A stretch of DNA of 40,124 bases from an uncultured Bacillota bacterium (GTDB lineage: Bacteria; Bacillota; Clostridia; Christensenellales; UBA1242). Below, one piece after another: positions 8,443 through 17,362 of this stretch. The stretch is from the NCBI GenBank assembly GCA_949296805.1, contig CASFPO010000029.1:1-40124 (forward strand). The letters are read 5' to 3'. The notes beneath the pieces were generated by a model. That model was not told the origin of the DNA. It did not search any database and saw only the letters and a program-made list of their open reading frames with translations. The number at the start of each line of letters is the position of its first letter. Position 1 is the stretch's first letter. A program made the position numbers and the translations under genes.

Positions 8443-8471
8443 TTGATTCTTTGGTTAAGCTATGATAAAAT
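8443..8471 (+). promoter_or_regulatory. Promoter of the HAD gene, probably leaderless
   Basis: TTGATT (8443-8448), 17-bp spacer, TAAAAT (8466-8471). The -10 ends 6 nt before the ATG at 8478, so the transcript would begin at or next to the start codon. No Shine-Dalgarno site is present. Confidence 0.6.
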
Positions 8472-8477
8472 GCATCT

Positions 8478-9115
8478 ATGAAAACATTAATGTATATTGA
8501 TTTTAATGACACAATTGACGATATTATAATAAAAAAACGAGGCTATAAGTTTTTTCTGCAATAACAAGGCTGGCAAACCTAAACGAGAATGACCTTGACA
8601 TATATCTTATTACAAAAGCAGATACCTTTATTGAAGATGATATAACAGTTTTATTCTATTTAACACCAAATAACATCCGCAAGCTTTATAAAGGCATAAT
8701 TGAAAATGGTGGCGAAACTTTAGTCAAGATAGACTATAACAATGGCTATCTTTCGTGTGGAGAGAGAACATATTTAGGAGGAAAAAGCAAGCTTGACGGA
8801 GTTGAGCTATCCCGCAAAATAGTAGACCCCAAAAGTGAGGCAGAGTTCTTTTTATTTGTTGGAAACGACGAAAAGGATGACTTGCCTATGATAAATGCTC
8901 AAGTCAAAGCTAAAAAGCGTTTGATACTTGCAAATAACAGAAAATTTATTCCACAGATAGAAAATGTTATAAAGACTAGCAAACACAGTTATGGAGTTGC
9001 AAGTGCTATTGAACGCCTATGTGATGAGTTGCAAGAAAAACAAAAAGTACAAGAAGTCACAGAAATGCAAGGAAAACAAAAAGAACAAGAAATAGAAGAA
9101 CAAGAAAATACATAA
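8478..9115 (+). pseudogene. HAD-superfamily phosphatase-like protein, frameshifted
   Basis: The reading begins with MKTLMYIDFNDTIDD, which matches HAD motif I (DxxDT/V) with Asn in place of the second residue of DxDxT. It runs into a stop after RGYKFFLQ. Shifting the frame at the six-T run at 8550-8555 recovers a continuous protein (SAITRLANLNENDLD...). This contains motif IV-like FVGNDEKDDLPM and the typical HAD end YGVASAIERL. The whole would be about 210 residues, a Cof-like phosphatase of unknown substrate. The C-terminal tail is a Gln/Glu/Lys-rich segment. The single homopolymer indel means either a recent null mutation or a sequencing error. A downstream ATG at 8882 would give only the last 77 codons. 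The gene is divergent from RNase R and ends in a clear terminator. Confidence 0.7.
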
Positions 9116-9142
9116 AAGGCAGAAAAATTCTGCCTTTTTTAT
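9114..9142 (+). terminator. Intrinsic terminator, HAD gene (can act both ways)
   Basis: AAAGGCAGAA/TTCTGCCTTT with a 3-4 nt loop, then TTTTTT. The A run on the other side also gives a minus-strand T run facing the Crp/Fnr gene. Confidence 0.85.
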
Positions 9143-9257
9143 AAATATTGATTTATAAAGTATAATTTTAACTACAATATAGCTTAAAATAGTTATATAG
9201 ATTATTTATCTTACAATTTTTACGCCATTTTGCTTATGCGAATTTTAATTTACTAAA

Positions 9258-9944
9258 TTACCTATGAAATGCTTTAATCTCATCATTTTTTTTGATGTGA
9301 TAGTGTTTTTTATCAAAATCAACTACCCCATCTTCTTTCAGCTTTGACAACACAATAGACAAGGCACTTCTATCAACTGAAAGATAATTTGCAAGCTCAG
9401 TTTTATTAAATGGTATATCAAAGTAAGTAGAATTTGCTATTTTGCTTTGATTGTATAGATATGTTAGGACTTTTTCACGAGTATTCTTTTTTGAAAGCAA
9501 CCTTAGCTTCTCGACCAGCTCGGCATTTCTTTCAACTATCAGCCTTACAAGATTTTTTACTATAATCTCATGCCTTTTACACCTATTTTGACAAGGATTT
9601 ATGAGTCTATGTCTATTGATTTTCATAACTAGACAATTCTCAGTGGCGATTAAATTGTCTTTATAAAACTCCTCATCCTTATAACTCTCTTCGATACCAA
9701 AAATATCGCCACTCTTAAGCTTTGTTATAATAGAAATATCGCCTAAAACATCTACATTTTCAACTTTTGCACCCCCTCGAAGTAATAAAATAACTTCTTC
9801 TGCCGACATACCTTGGCTAATTATAGATTGATTTTTGTTATAATTTGCAAACTTAATCTTTAAACAATATGCCATCGCTTGCATATCATTTTCGCTAATT
9901 TGTGCAAAGATTTTTGTTCTTTTAATATCAGAAAAATTTTCCAT
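9258..9944 (-). CDS. Crp/Fnr-family transcriptional regulator
   Basis: A protein of 228 residues with an N-terminal cyclic-nucleotide-binding-type beta-roll (about 12-115), a long dimerisation helix (about 120-155) and a C-terminal winged HTH (about 165-222). In the HTH, NKTELANYLSVDRSALSIVLSKLKEDG is the recognition region. Cysteines 104, 118 and 122 form ENC...PCQNRC just before the dimer helix. This PCxxxC arrangement is common in clostridial Crp/Fnr proteins, although its ligand is uncertain (redox, NO or none). There is no N-terminal Cys cluster like that of E. coli FNR. GAGGGG lies 5 nt before the ATG. The gene is divergent from nrdD, and a palindrome in the 125-bp gap is a likely binding site, so the natural inference is control of anaerobic nucleotide reduction and of itself. 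Confidence 0.9.
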   Translation of the reverse strand: MENFSDIKRTKIFAQISENDMQAMAYCLKIKFANYNKNQSIISQGMSAEEVILLLRGGAKVENVDVLGDISIITKLKSGDIFGIEESYKDEEFYKDNLIATENCLVMKINRHRLINPCQNRCKRHEIIVKNLVRLIVERNAELVEKLRLLSKKNTREKVLTYLYNQSKIANSTYFDIPFNKTELANYLSVDRSALSIVLSKLKEDGVVDFDKKHYHIKKNDEIKAFHR

Positions 9945-9957
9945 TTACCCCTCAAAA

Positions 9958-10000
9958 TGTTGCAAAAACAACACTATTTATATCAAAAGTGTAGTATAAT
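9958..10000 (+). promoter_or_regulatory. nrdDG promoter with Crp/Fnr-type palindrome
   Basis: TATAAT at 9995-10000 has no good -35 box at 17 bp (CACTAT). The palindrome TGTTG-N6-CAACA (9958-9973) is centred at 9965.5, which is -41.5 relative to the expected start near 10007. That is the standard place for a class II Crp/Fnr activator. A second dyad ACACT-N12-AGTGT (9971-9992) overlaps the spacer. NrdR control through that second dyad cannot be excluded. Confidence 0.55.
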
Positions 10001-10069
10001 TCCTTTAGAAAGTCAACAAAAGAGAAAAATTTCTATCAAAAACTTTTTTGGCTTCTTAGGGAGGAAAGT

Positions 10070-12235
10070 ATGAAAATTATTAAGCGAAATGGACAAGAGA
10101 TGGTGTTTGACAGCTCAAAAATTAAAAATGCCATTACAAAAGCTAATCTGTCAGTAGATGATGTTTCAAAACGATTGTCTGAAGAGCAGATTGACAAAAT
10201 TGTAGCTAAAGTAACCGATGAGTGCTCTTCTATGGGACGTGCTGTTGGCGTTGAAGAAATACAAGATTTTGTAGAATTCGGCATAATGGAACAAGGTGCA
10301 TATGAAGTTGCTAAAAATTATATTACATATCGATATATTAGGCAACTGGCAAGGCAAGTCAACACTACGGATAAGCAAATCTTTTCGCTTATTGATTGTC
10401 AGAACGAAGAAGTAAAACAAGAAAATAGCAATAAAAACCCTACTATAAACAGTGTTCAGCGTGACTATATGGCAGGAGAAGTTAGTAAGGACCTTACTAA
10501 AAGATTTCTACTTCCTGAAAAGATTTGGAAGGCACATGAGGATGGGCTTATTCATTTTCACGACTCAGATTATTTTGCTCAAAGAATGCATAACTGTGAC
10601 CTTGTAAACCTTGAAGATATGCTTCAAAACGGTACAGTTATATCAAGCACTTTAATTGAAAAACCACACTCCTTTTCAACTGCCTGCAATATTGCAACTC
10701 AAATTGTTGCTCAGGTAGCTTCAAGTCAATATGGCGGACAAAGCATAAGCCTTGCTCATCTTGCACCATTTGTAGATGTATCACGACAAAAAATTAAAAA
10801 GGAAGTAGAGGCTGAGCTTATAGAGGCTTGTGGCAAAGCCGATCCAGATATCGTAAATAAAATTACCGAGCAAAGAGTTAAGGCTGAGATTAATAGAGGC
10901 GTGCAAACAATACAATATCAAGTAATTACCTTGATGACCACAAATGGACAAGCTCCTTTTGTTACCGAATTTTTATACCTTGGCGAAGCTAAGAATGAAA
11001 GAGAAAGAGAAGACCTTGCTCTTATTATAGAAGAGACTTTAAAACAACGCTACGATGGTGTAAAAAATGAAAAAGGTGTGGCAATAACACCAGCATTTCC
11101 AAAAATTATATATGTGCTTGAAGAGAGCAACATACACCCTGAAAGCAAATATTATTACCTAACCGAGCTTGCTGCCAAATGTACAGCAAAAAGATTAGTT
11201 CCTGACTATATCTCTGAAAAGAAGATGAAAGAGTTAAAAGATGGCAACTGTTTCCCTGTTATGGGTTGCAGGTCGGCATTGTCGCCTTGGAAAGATGAAA
11301 ATGGCAACTATAAGTTTTATGGAAGATTTAATCAAGGCGTTGTTACAATCAACCTAGTAGATGTAGCTTTGTCAAGTGAAGGCGATATGGACAAGTTTTG
11401 GAAAATACTTGACGAGAGATTGCAATTGTGTTATGAAGCACTTATGTGCAGACACAACCGACTTAAAGGCACTCTATCAGACGCAGCTCCAATTCTTTGG
11501 CAACACGGTGCTATTGCAAGGCTAAAATCTGGAGAAAAGATAGATAAACTTCTTTATGGCGGTTACTCAACGATATCTCTTGGCTATGCTGGACTTTATG
11601 AATGCACTAAATATATGACAGGCAAATCTCACACTGATAGCGAGGCAACACCTTTTGCTATCGAAGTTATGAAGCATATGAATGATGCCTGCAATAAATG
11701 GAAGCAAGAGACAAATATCGGCTTTAGTATATATGGAACTCCGCTTGAAAGCACAACCTATAAGTTTGCAAAATGCTTGCAAAAGCGTTTTGGTATCATT
11801 CCAGGTGTTACAGATAAAAATTACATTACCAATAGTTATCATGTTCATGTCACTGAAAATATTAATGCTTTTGATAAGTTAAAATTTGAGAGCCAATTCC
11901 AAGCACTTTCCACAGGCGGTGCAATAAGCTATGTGGAAGTACCAAATATGCAAGACAATATTGAAGCTGTACTGCAAGTAATCAGATTTATATATGATAA
12001 CATTATGTATGCCGAACTTAACACAAAATCAGACTACTGCCAAGTTTGTGGATATGATGGAGAAATTCAAATAATCGAAGATGAAGATGGAAAACTTATT
12101 TGGGAATGTCCAAACTGCCATAACAGAGACCAATCAAAGATGAACGTTGCAAGAAGAACTTGTGGCTACATTGGAAGTCAATTTTGGAATCAAGGCAGAA
12201 CACAAGAAATAAAGGATAGAGTTTTACATCTATAA
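10070..12235 (+). CDS. nrdD: Anaerobic ribonucleoside-triphosphate reductase
   Basis: A class III ribonucleotide reductase that reduces ribonucleoside triphosphates to deoxy forms using a glycyl radical. It is active only without oxygen. At 721 residues it is of normal length. The N-terminal ATP-cone (residues 1-90) starts MKIIKRNGQEMVFDSSKI and senses ATP/dATP. The ten-stranded barrel follows, with HDSDYFAQRMHNCDL near 165-180 and the CFPVMGCRS block near 390. The C-terminal zinc site has Cys 657, 660, 680 and 683. The radical loop RRTCGYIGSQFW lies near 695-706, with Gly699 the expected radical site. GGGAGG lies 6-7 nt before the ATG. nrdG follows after 13 nt. Regulation by the divergent Crp/Fnr protein is suggested by the upstream palindrome. 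Confidence 0.97.
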   Translation: MKIIKRNGQEMVFDSSKIKNAITKANLSVDDVSKRLSEEQIDKIVAKVTDECSSMGRAVGVEEIQDFVEFGIMEQGAYEVAKNYITYRYIRQLARQVNTTDKQIFSLIDCQNEEVKQENSNKNPTINSVQRDYMAGEVSKDLTKRFLLPEKIWKAHEDGLIHFHDSDYFAQRMHNCDLVNLEDMLQNGTVISSTLIEKPHSFSTACNIATQIVAQVASSQYGGQSISLAHLAPFVDVSRQKIKKEVEAELIEACGKADPDIVNKITEQRVKAEINRGVQTIQYQVITLMTTNGQAPFVTEFLYLGEAKNEREREDLALIIEETLKQRYDGVKNEKGVAITPAFPKIIYVLEESNIHPESKYYYLTELAAKCTAKRLVPDYISEKKMKELKDGNCFPVMGCRSALSPWKDENGNYKFYGRFNQGVVTINLVDVALSSEGDMDKFWKILDERLQLCYEALMCRHNRLKGTLSDAAPILWQHGAIARLKSGEKIDKLLYGGYSTISLGYAGLYECTKYMTGKSHTDSEATPFAIEVMKHMNDACNKWKQETNIGFSIYGTPLESTTYKFAKCLQKRFGIIPGVTDKNYITNSYHVHVTENINAFDKLKFESQFQALSTGGAISYVEVPNMQDNIEAVLQVIRFIYDNIMYAELNTKSDYCQVCGYDGEIQIIEDEDGKLIWECPNCHNRDQSKMNVARRTCGYIGSQFWNQGRTQEIKDRVLHL

Positions 12236-12248
12236 AATAGGAGGAAGT

Positions 12249-12806
12249 ATGTATTTTGGAAACATTAAGTATTATGATATAGCTAATGGCGAAGGAGTGC
12301 GTACTTCTCTTTTTGTTAGCGGTTGTACCCATCACTGCAAAGGCTGTTTTAATCCTGAGACGTGGGATTTTTGTTATGGAAAGCCTTACACTCAAGAAAC
12401 AGAAGACGAAATAATAAAATCCCTTGATAATGATTTCATAAATGGACTTACCCTCTTAGGTGGCGAGCCTTTAGAACCTGCCAATCAAAAGGCATTACTT
12501 CCTTTAGTAAAACGTGTTAAAGAGAGTTTTCCAAACAAGACTATTTGGTGTTATAGCGGATATCTGCTAGATAGTGAACTGCTCGCACCTAGCAGGGCAA
12601 ACGCACCTTGGACAAGAGAATTTTTGTCATACATAGATATTCTTGTAGACGGAGAATTTAAACTTGAGCTGAAGGATATAACTTTAAGGTTTAAAGGCTC
12701 CAGCAATCAACGACTGATTGATGTACAAAAAAGCTTAAAAGAAGGTAGGGTCATTTTAAGCCCATTAAATGAAAAGAAAAACAAAACAAATATTTATAAC
12801 AATTAA
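12249..12806 (+). CDS. nrdG: Anaerobic RNR-activating protein (radical SAM)
   Basis: This radical S-adenosylmethionine enzyme creates the glycyl radical on NrdD. Its Cys triad CTHHCKGC (residues 26, 30 and 33) has the C-x3-C-x2-C spacing that binds the 4Fe-4S cluster. GGEP-type SAM contact is visible as LLGGEPLEPAN. At 185 residues it is slightly longer than usual (150-180), with a Lys/Asn-rich tail. It sits 13 nt after nrdD with its own TAGGAGG site, so the two form one operon that ends in the terminator at 12811. Confidence 0.95.
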   Translation: MYFGNIKYYDIANGEGVRTSLFVSGCTHHCKGCFNPETWDFCYGKPYTQETEDEIIKSLDNDFINGLTLLGGEPLEPANQKALLPLVKRVKESFPNKTIWCYSGYLLDSELLAPSRANAPWTREFLSYIDILVDGEFKLELKDITLRFKGSSNQRLIDVQKSLKEGRVILSPLNEKKNKTNIYNN

Positions 12807-12810
12807 ATTT

Positions 12811-12842
12811 AAAAAGCTCGCTTGTACATAAGCGAGCTTTTT
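12811..12842. terminator. Bidirectional terminator between nrdG and the oxoamine synthase gene
   Basis: AAAAAGCTCGCTT pairs with AAGCGAGCTTTTT around a GTACAT loop. A and T runs on both sides serve the two convergent genes. Confidence 0.9.
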
Positions 12843-12878
12843 AATATCCTTTTAATTTAGTTTTAATATTTTTAAAAT

Positions 12879-14066
12879 TTAAGCTTTAACATCTTTTAAA
12901 ATGTCAAGGACTTCTTTAATTTTATCAGAAGCCTCATCAATTAAATCTGTGGTGTGATTTGCTGTATAGCTTGTTCTTAAAAGGCTCTGCCCTACTGGTG
13001 TAGCTGGAGAAACAACAGGGTTTACATAAACTCCTCTCTCAAGTAACAACTTGCAGGCAAGGAAAGTTTTGTAATCGTCATATGTATAAATTGGAATAAT
13101 TGGAGTTTGACTTTCAATTATATTCACACCCTTTTCTTTCAACTTTTTACGCATATAAGCGCTGATTGAATGAAGTCTTTCCACTCTCTCCGGTTCTGCC
13201 TTCAAGATTTCGAGTGCAGCGTTAGCACAAGCAACGCTAGCTGGAGTTATACTTGCACTAAAAATATATGGACGAGAAGTATGTTTAACATATTCCACCA
13301 CTTCTTTAGAAGCTGCCATATAACCGCCAAGACTTGCAAGTGACTTTGAAAATGTCCCCATATAGATATCTACTTGATCTTCTAGCCCAAAGTGGCTGGC
13401 AGTTCCTCTTCCGCCTTTGCCTATTACACCAAGTCCGTGAGCGTCATCTACCATAATCCTAGCTTGATATTTTTTAGCAAGGTCAACAATTTCAGGTAGC
13501 TTACAAATATCTCCGCTCATACTAAATACACCATCAGTAACAATTAATATTCCACATTCTTTTGGAACAGATTGAAGTTTTCTCTCCAAATCCTCCATAT
13601 CGCTATGGTTGTATCTAAGCATTTTGCCATAGCTAAGTTTACAGCCATCATAAATACTTGCATGGTTTTCCTTATCGCAAATCACATAGTCGCTGTGACC
13701 TACTATAGCACTGATAATACCAAGGTTACTTTGAAAGCCTGTACTAAAGGTCATAACTTTTTCTTTATTTAAAAAGTTAGCCAAATTTTCTTCCAACTGT
13801 ATATGCATATCAAGTGTTCCATTTAAAAAACGAGAACCCGAGCATCCACTACCATATTTTTCAAGTGCCTCAACACCTGCTTTGATAACCTTTGGATGAT
13901 TTGTTAATGCTAGATAGTTGTTAGAGCCAAGCATTATAGTGCGTCTGCCTTCCATATTAACAACAACATCTTGCCCAGATAGAAGTTTATGAAAATAAGG
14001 ATAAACACCTTTTTCTTGCACTTCTTCATAAATTTGTTTTTTTGCTATTTTATTAAAAATATCCAT
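12879..14066 (-). CDS. Alpha-oxoamine synthase family PLP enzyme (Kbl/BioF/SPT type)
   Basis: A fold-type I PLP enzyme that joins an amino acid to an acyl-CoA with loss of CO2. The start is set at ATG 14066 (MDIFNKIAKK) because AGAGAGG lies just upstream; the frame opens 10 codons earlier without a ribosome-binding site. It is 395 residues long. Hallmarks are GSNNYLALTNHPKV, GSGCSGSRFLNGTLDMHIQLE, DDAHGLGVIG, and the PLP lysine Lys241 in TFSKSLASLGGY. The family includes glycine C-acetyltransferase (2-amino-3-ketobutyrate ligase), 8-amino-7-oxononanoate synthase and serine palmitoyltransferase. The YPYFHKLLSGQD opening resembles the bacterial serine palmitoyltransferase-like branch. With no threonine dehydrogenase or biotin gene beside it, the substrate stays open. 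It appears to be a single-gene unit. Confidence 0.85.
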   Translation of the reverse strand: MDIFNKIAKKQIYEEVQEKGVYPYFHKLLSGQDVVVNMEGRRTIMLGSNNYLALTNHPKVIKAGVEALEKYGSGCSGSRFLNGTLDMHIQLEENLANFLNKEKVMTFSTGFQSNLGIISAIVGHSDYVICDKENHASIYDGCKLSYGKMLRYNHSDMEDLERKLQSVPKECGILIVTDGVFSMSGDICKLPEIVDLAKKYQARIMVDDAHGLGVIGKGGRGTASHFGLEDQVDIYMGTFSKSLASLGGYMAASKEVVEYVKHTSRPYIFSASITPASVACANAALEILKAEPERVERLHSISAYMRKKLKEKGVNIIESQTPIIPIYTYDDYKTFLACKLLLERGVYVNPVVSPATPVGQSLLRTSYTANHTTDLIDEASDKIKEVLDILKDVKA

Positions 14067-14242
14067 AGTTTTTCCTCTCTTGAATATTTTTAACACATAT
14101 GAAGATAAAAAGCAAGCAATTTTACAAAATTTTTTAGAATTTCCATCGAAATTGTATATAACTGCTATATCCCTTTGTTTTTGCTCTCTAGCGTAATTTT
14201 TTTTATTTTAAATTGGTTTTTTTCTATTGTTAATACATTTTA

Positions 14243-14283
14243 CAAAAAACAGCTATAGCCCTCTTTTTAAGCAAGCTATAGCA
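14243..14283 (-). terminator. Intrinsic terminator of the M18 aminopeptidase gene
   Basis: Two copies of GCTATAGC (14252-14259 and 14275-14282) can pair around a 15-nt loop. They are followed on the minus strand by TGTTTTTTG. Confidence 0.6.
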
Positions 14284-14308
14284 TTCTTAGTATTATTTTA
14301 AAGATTTT

Positions 14309-15691
14309 TTATTTTAAAAAGGCAAGGCAAGCCATATATACACTATAAAGATCAGCTTTTGAAATTAGTTCATATGGCGAATGCATTGATATAACTGGCA
14401 CTCCAAGATCCACGGTATCAATATTGAGCTGTGAGATAAACTTTGCAACAGTTCCTCCACCACCCATATCCACCTTCCCAAGCTCAGAGGTCTGCCAAAT
14501 TACATTACTATCTTTAAACAACGCTCTGACCTTGCCTACAGTTTCTGCTGAGGCATCAGATGAACCACTTTTTCCACCGCTACCTGTGTACTTAATTAAA
14601 GTTGCCCCACAAGAAATAATGGCAGAATTTCTTTTTTCAAACACACTAGCAAAATTTGGATCATAACAACCATCAACATCACAGGAAAGGCAAATTGACC
14701 TTCCTCGGACCTGTCTAGGATTGACCTTTAAAGCAAAGCATATCTCCTCAATCAAATCCTCATATACTTTAGACTTCATCCCGGTATTACCTTCACTGCC
14801 TATCTCTTCCTTATCAACTAGAATACAAATAGAGGTATTTTCATTTTCTACTTCAAACATTGACTCAAGGCATGCATAAGCACAACTTCTATCATCGTGC
14901 CCATATCCTGCAATAAACGGTCGATCTAGTCCAACATCTCTAGCTTTCATTGCAGGAGTGATGCTCAGTTCTGCACTTATAAAATCCTCTTCGCAAATAC
15001 CATAAAAATCCTTTAACAGTTTAAGTGTATTTAGTTTTATTTGCTCTCCTTCAGCATTCTCAAGTGGAATTCCGCCCACGATAACATTTAACTGCTCTCC
15101 ACTAATTATATCTTGAGCCTTGCCCGACATCTGATTTCTAGCTAGGTGTGGAAGGATGTCACTTATATAAAATACTGGCTCATCTTCTTTTTCTCCTATG
15201 TTTATTTTGACTTTAGACTGATCTTTAAGCACAACCACGCCATGCAAAGAAAGTGGAATGGCTGTCCACTGATATTTTTTTATGCCTCCATAATAATGAG
15301 TTTTTAAATAACAAAACCCATCGCTTTCATATATTGGCAGTTGTTTAAGATCAAGCCTAGGGGCGTCAATATGAGCAACAACTATTCTTAGCCCCTCAGT
15401 CTCTAAAGGGCGATTTCCTATCTTGAATAATGTAACACCTTTGTCTCTATTAATAAAATACCTTTTATCTCCGTTCTCCAACTTTTCGCCAAAATGATAT
15501 TCCTTAAAACCTTTTTCTTTAGCCCGCATAATAGCAAAAGAGGTACATTCTCTTTCTGTTTTACATTCATTTAAAAAAACTTTATAATTTTCTGCAAAAT
15601 CAAAAACCTTTTTCTTCTCTTTAACGCTTAACTGCTTATAGAAATTAGTTTTCTTATAAACCAAATCTTGTAAATTTTTATCTGCTGACAT
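14309..15691 (-). CDS. M18-family zinc aminopeptidase
   Basis: A cytosolic metallo-aminopeptidase that removes N-terminal residues from peptides. At 460 residues it is normal for bacterial M18 enzymes. Metal-site blocks are VVAHIDAPRLDLK (His and Asp) near 95-110, the central GYGHDDRSCAYACLES near 265-280, the catalytic DKEEIGSEGNTGM near 295-310, and the late metal His in VPVISMHSPYELIS near 430-445. Between them is the domain-II insertion typical of the family. AAGGAGGG lies just before the ATG and a promoter lies within 45 nt. No neighbour shares its direction closely, so it is monocistronic and probably acts in general peptide turnover. Confidence 0.92.
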   Translation of the reverse strand: MSADKNLQDLVYKKTNFYKQLSVKEKKKVFDFAENYKVFLNECKTERECTSFAIMRAKEKGFKEYHFGEKLENGDKRYFINRDKGVTLFKIGNRPLETEGLRIVVAHIDAPRLDLKQLPIYESDGFCYLKTHYYGGIKKYQWTAIPLSLHGVVVLKDQSKVKINIGEKEDEPVFYISDILPHLARNQMSGKAQDIISGEQLNVIVGGIPLENAEGEQIKLNTLKLLKDFYGICEEDFISAELSITPAMKARDVGLDRPFIAGYGHDDRSCAYACLESMFEVENENTSICILVDKEEIGSEGNTGMKSKVYEDLIEEICFALKVNPRQVRGRSICLSCDVDGCYDPNFASVFEKRNSAIISCGATLIKYTGSGGKSGSSDASAETVGKVRALFKDSNVIWQTSELGKVDMGGGGTVAKFISQLNIDTVDLGVPVISMHSPYELISKADLYSVYMACLAFLK

Positions 15692-15707
15692 AATCCCTCC
15701 TTTATAA

Positions 15708-15736
15708 ATTCTATATTTTTAAGATAAAAATATCAA
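15708..15736 (-). promoter_or_regulatory. Promoter of the M18 aminopeptidase gene
   Basis: TTGATA (15731-15736), 17-bp spacer, TAGAAT (15708-15713), minus strand. Confidence 0.6.
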
Positions 15737-15811
15737 AAGTTATCAAAATATTAATTAAAAAATTTAATAACAAAAAATTAAAATAAATTTATTTAAAAAG
15801 TTGTCGACTTA

Positions 15812-15840
15812 TTGACTTTCTGTAATTTTTTTTGTAATCT
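15812..15840 (+). promoter_or_regulatory. Promoter of the FAD oxidoreductase gene
   Basis: TTGACT (15812-15817), 17-bp spacer, TAATCT (15835-15840). The start would be near 15847, about 48 nt before the ATG at 15895. Confidence 0.55.
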
Positions 15841-15894
15841 ATATTTATAGTTATTGTAACTTAATTTTTTAATATTATGCAAAAGAGGTGGCTT

Positions 15895-17289
15895 ATGGAT
15901 TATGATGTAATAATTGTCGGTGCTGGGCCTGCTGGATTATTCAGTGCGTACGAGCTTATTGAAAAGGCTAAAAATTTAAAAATTTGTTTAATTGATCAAG
16001 GCAGACTTGCACAAAATAGAGTATGCCCAATGAAGAAAACTGGCAAGTGCGTAAATTGTCAGCCGTGCAATATTTTATCAGGCTTTGGCGGAGCTGGAAC
16101 TTTTAGTGATGGCAAATTAAACTTTATACCAAAGCTTGGCAAAAGCGACCTGTTTAAATATATGTCAGAAAGCGAAGCCTATAAAATTATAGACGATACT
16201 GAAAAGGTGTTTAATAAATTTGGTATGGACTCTGACGTCTACCCTAAAAATATCGAAAAGTGCGAGGAAATAAGGCGAGATGTTACTGTTAAAGGTGCAA
16301 GGCTACTAATTATTAAACAGAAACATCTTGGCTCCGATAGATTGCCAAAATATATAGAAGAATTTACTAGCTATCTTATAGACAAAGGCGTTGACATAAT
16401 TGAAAGTGGCTGTGTTGAAGATATTGAAAGTGATGACAAGAGCAATGTTGTGACATACACTAAGAATGGCAAGAAGTTTGTACTTAAAGCTAATTATGTT
16501 GTTGTTGCACCAGGCAGAACAGGTGCTGGGTGGCTTCAACAATTACTTGACAGACACAAAATACCCTACACAAGTCAAAGTATAGAGATTGGAGTGAGAG
16601 TAGAAGTTAGAAAAGAAGTGTTACAAAGCATAACTGATGTGATTTATGATCCTACTATTTTTATAAAAACCAAAACTTATGGAGATGAGGTGCGAACTTT
16701 CTGCACAAATCCCGGTGGCTATGTTACTAAAGAGAATTATTATGGCTACATATGTGTAAATGGACACGCACTAAAATCTCAAAAGTCAAGCAATTCAAAT
16801 TTTGCCTTTATTAGCAAGGTTACACTTACTCAGCCAGTTACTAATACCCGTGAGTACGGCGAAGCCATAGCAAAAATTGCCAATGTGCTTGGCGATAATA
16901 AACCTATTTTGCAGACTTTAAAAGATTTAAGAAGTGGCAGAAGAAGTGAATGGCACAGAATAAATAAAGGCTTTATTGAGCCTACACTAAAAGATTGCGT
17001 TGCGGGCGACCTAGCTTTAGTGTTGCCATACAGAATATTAACTAACATTTTAGAGGGACTTGAGCAACTAGATAAAATTATACCAGGAGTCAATAATGGC
17101 GAGACCTTGTTGTATGGCCCTGAAATTAAGTTCTTCTCAAATGAAATAGAGACTGACAACAACTTTAAAATTAAAGATAAAAACTTATACTTTATAGGCG
17201 ACGGAGCAGGCAAGGCAGGCAATATTGTAGTAGCGGCAGCGACTGGACTTATTGCCTCTAGAGACATACTTAAAAATATCTCTTTATAA
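15895..17289 (+). CDS. FAD-dependent oxidoreductase (COG2509-like)
   Basis: The start is set at ATG 15895 (MDYDVIIVGAG) because AGAGGTGG lies 3-4 nt upstream; the frame opens six codons earlier, across that site. The N-terminal Rossmann dinucleotide motif is GAGPAG (residues 9-14). A conserved Cys-rich segment follows (Cys 44, 52, 55 and 58) before LSGFGGAGTFSDGKLN. The C-terminal FAD segment reads FIGDGAGKAGNIVVAAATGL. It is 464 residues long. This family of uncharacterised FAD-dependent dehydrogenases is widespread in anaerobic Firmicutes. Substrate and partner are unknown, and the four Cys could bind a metal or Fe-S centre, which is inference. It is a single-gene unit with a shared terminator at 17322. 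Confidence 0.85.
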   Translation: MDYDVIIVGAGPAGLFSAYELIEKAKNLKICLIDQGRLAQNRVCPMKKTGKCVNCQPCNILSGFGGAGTFSDGKLNFIPKLGKSDLFKYMSESEAYKIIDDTEKVFNKFGMDSDVYPKNIEKCEEIRRDVTVKGARLLIIKQKHLGSDRLPKYIEEFTSYLIDKGVDIIESGCVEDIESDDKSNVVTYTKNGKKFVLKANYVVVAPGRTGAGWLQQLLDRHKIPYTSQSIEIGVRVEVRKEVLQSITDVIYDPTIFIKTKTYGDEVRTFCTNPGGYVTKENYYGYICVNGHALKSQKSSNSNFAFISKVTLTQPVTNTREYGEAIAKIANVLGDNKPILQTLKDLRSGRRSEWHRINKGFIEPTLKDCVAGDLALVLPYRILTNILEGLEQLDKIIPGVNNGETLLYGPEIKFFSNEIETDNNFKIKDKNLYFIGDGAGKAGNIVVAAATGLIASRDILKNISL

Positions 17290-17321
17290 TTTAGAACTAT
17301 TTAAAACTTTATATCAAACAT

Positions 17322-17349
17322 AAAAGCGACACAAGGGTGTCGCTTTTAT
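17322..17349. terminator. Bidirectional terminator
   Basis: A perfect 11-bp stem AAAAGCGACAC/GTGTCGCTTTT with an AAGG loop lies between the convergent FAD oxidoreductase and aldehyde dehydrogenase genes. Confidence 0.9.
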
Positions 17350-17362
17350 TCAACAATTAATT

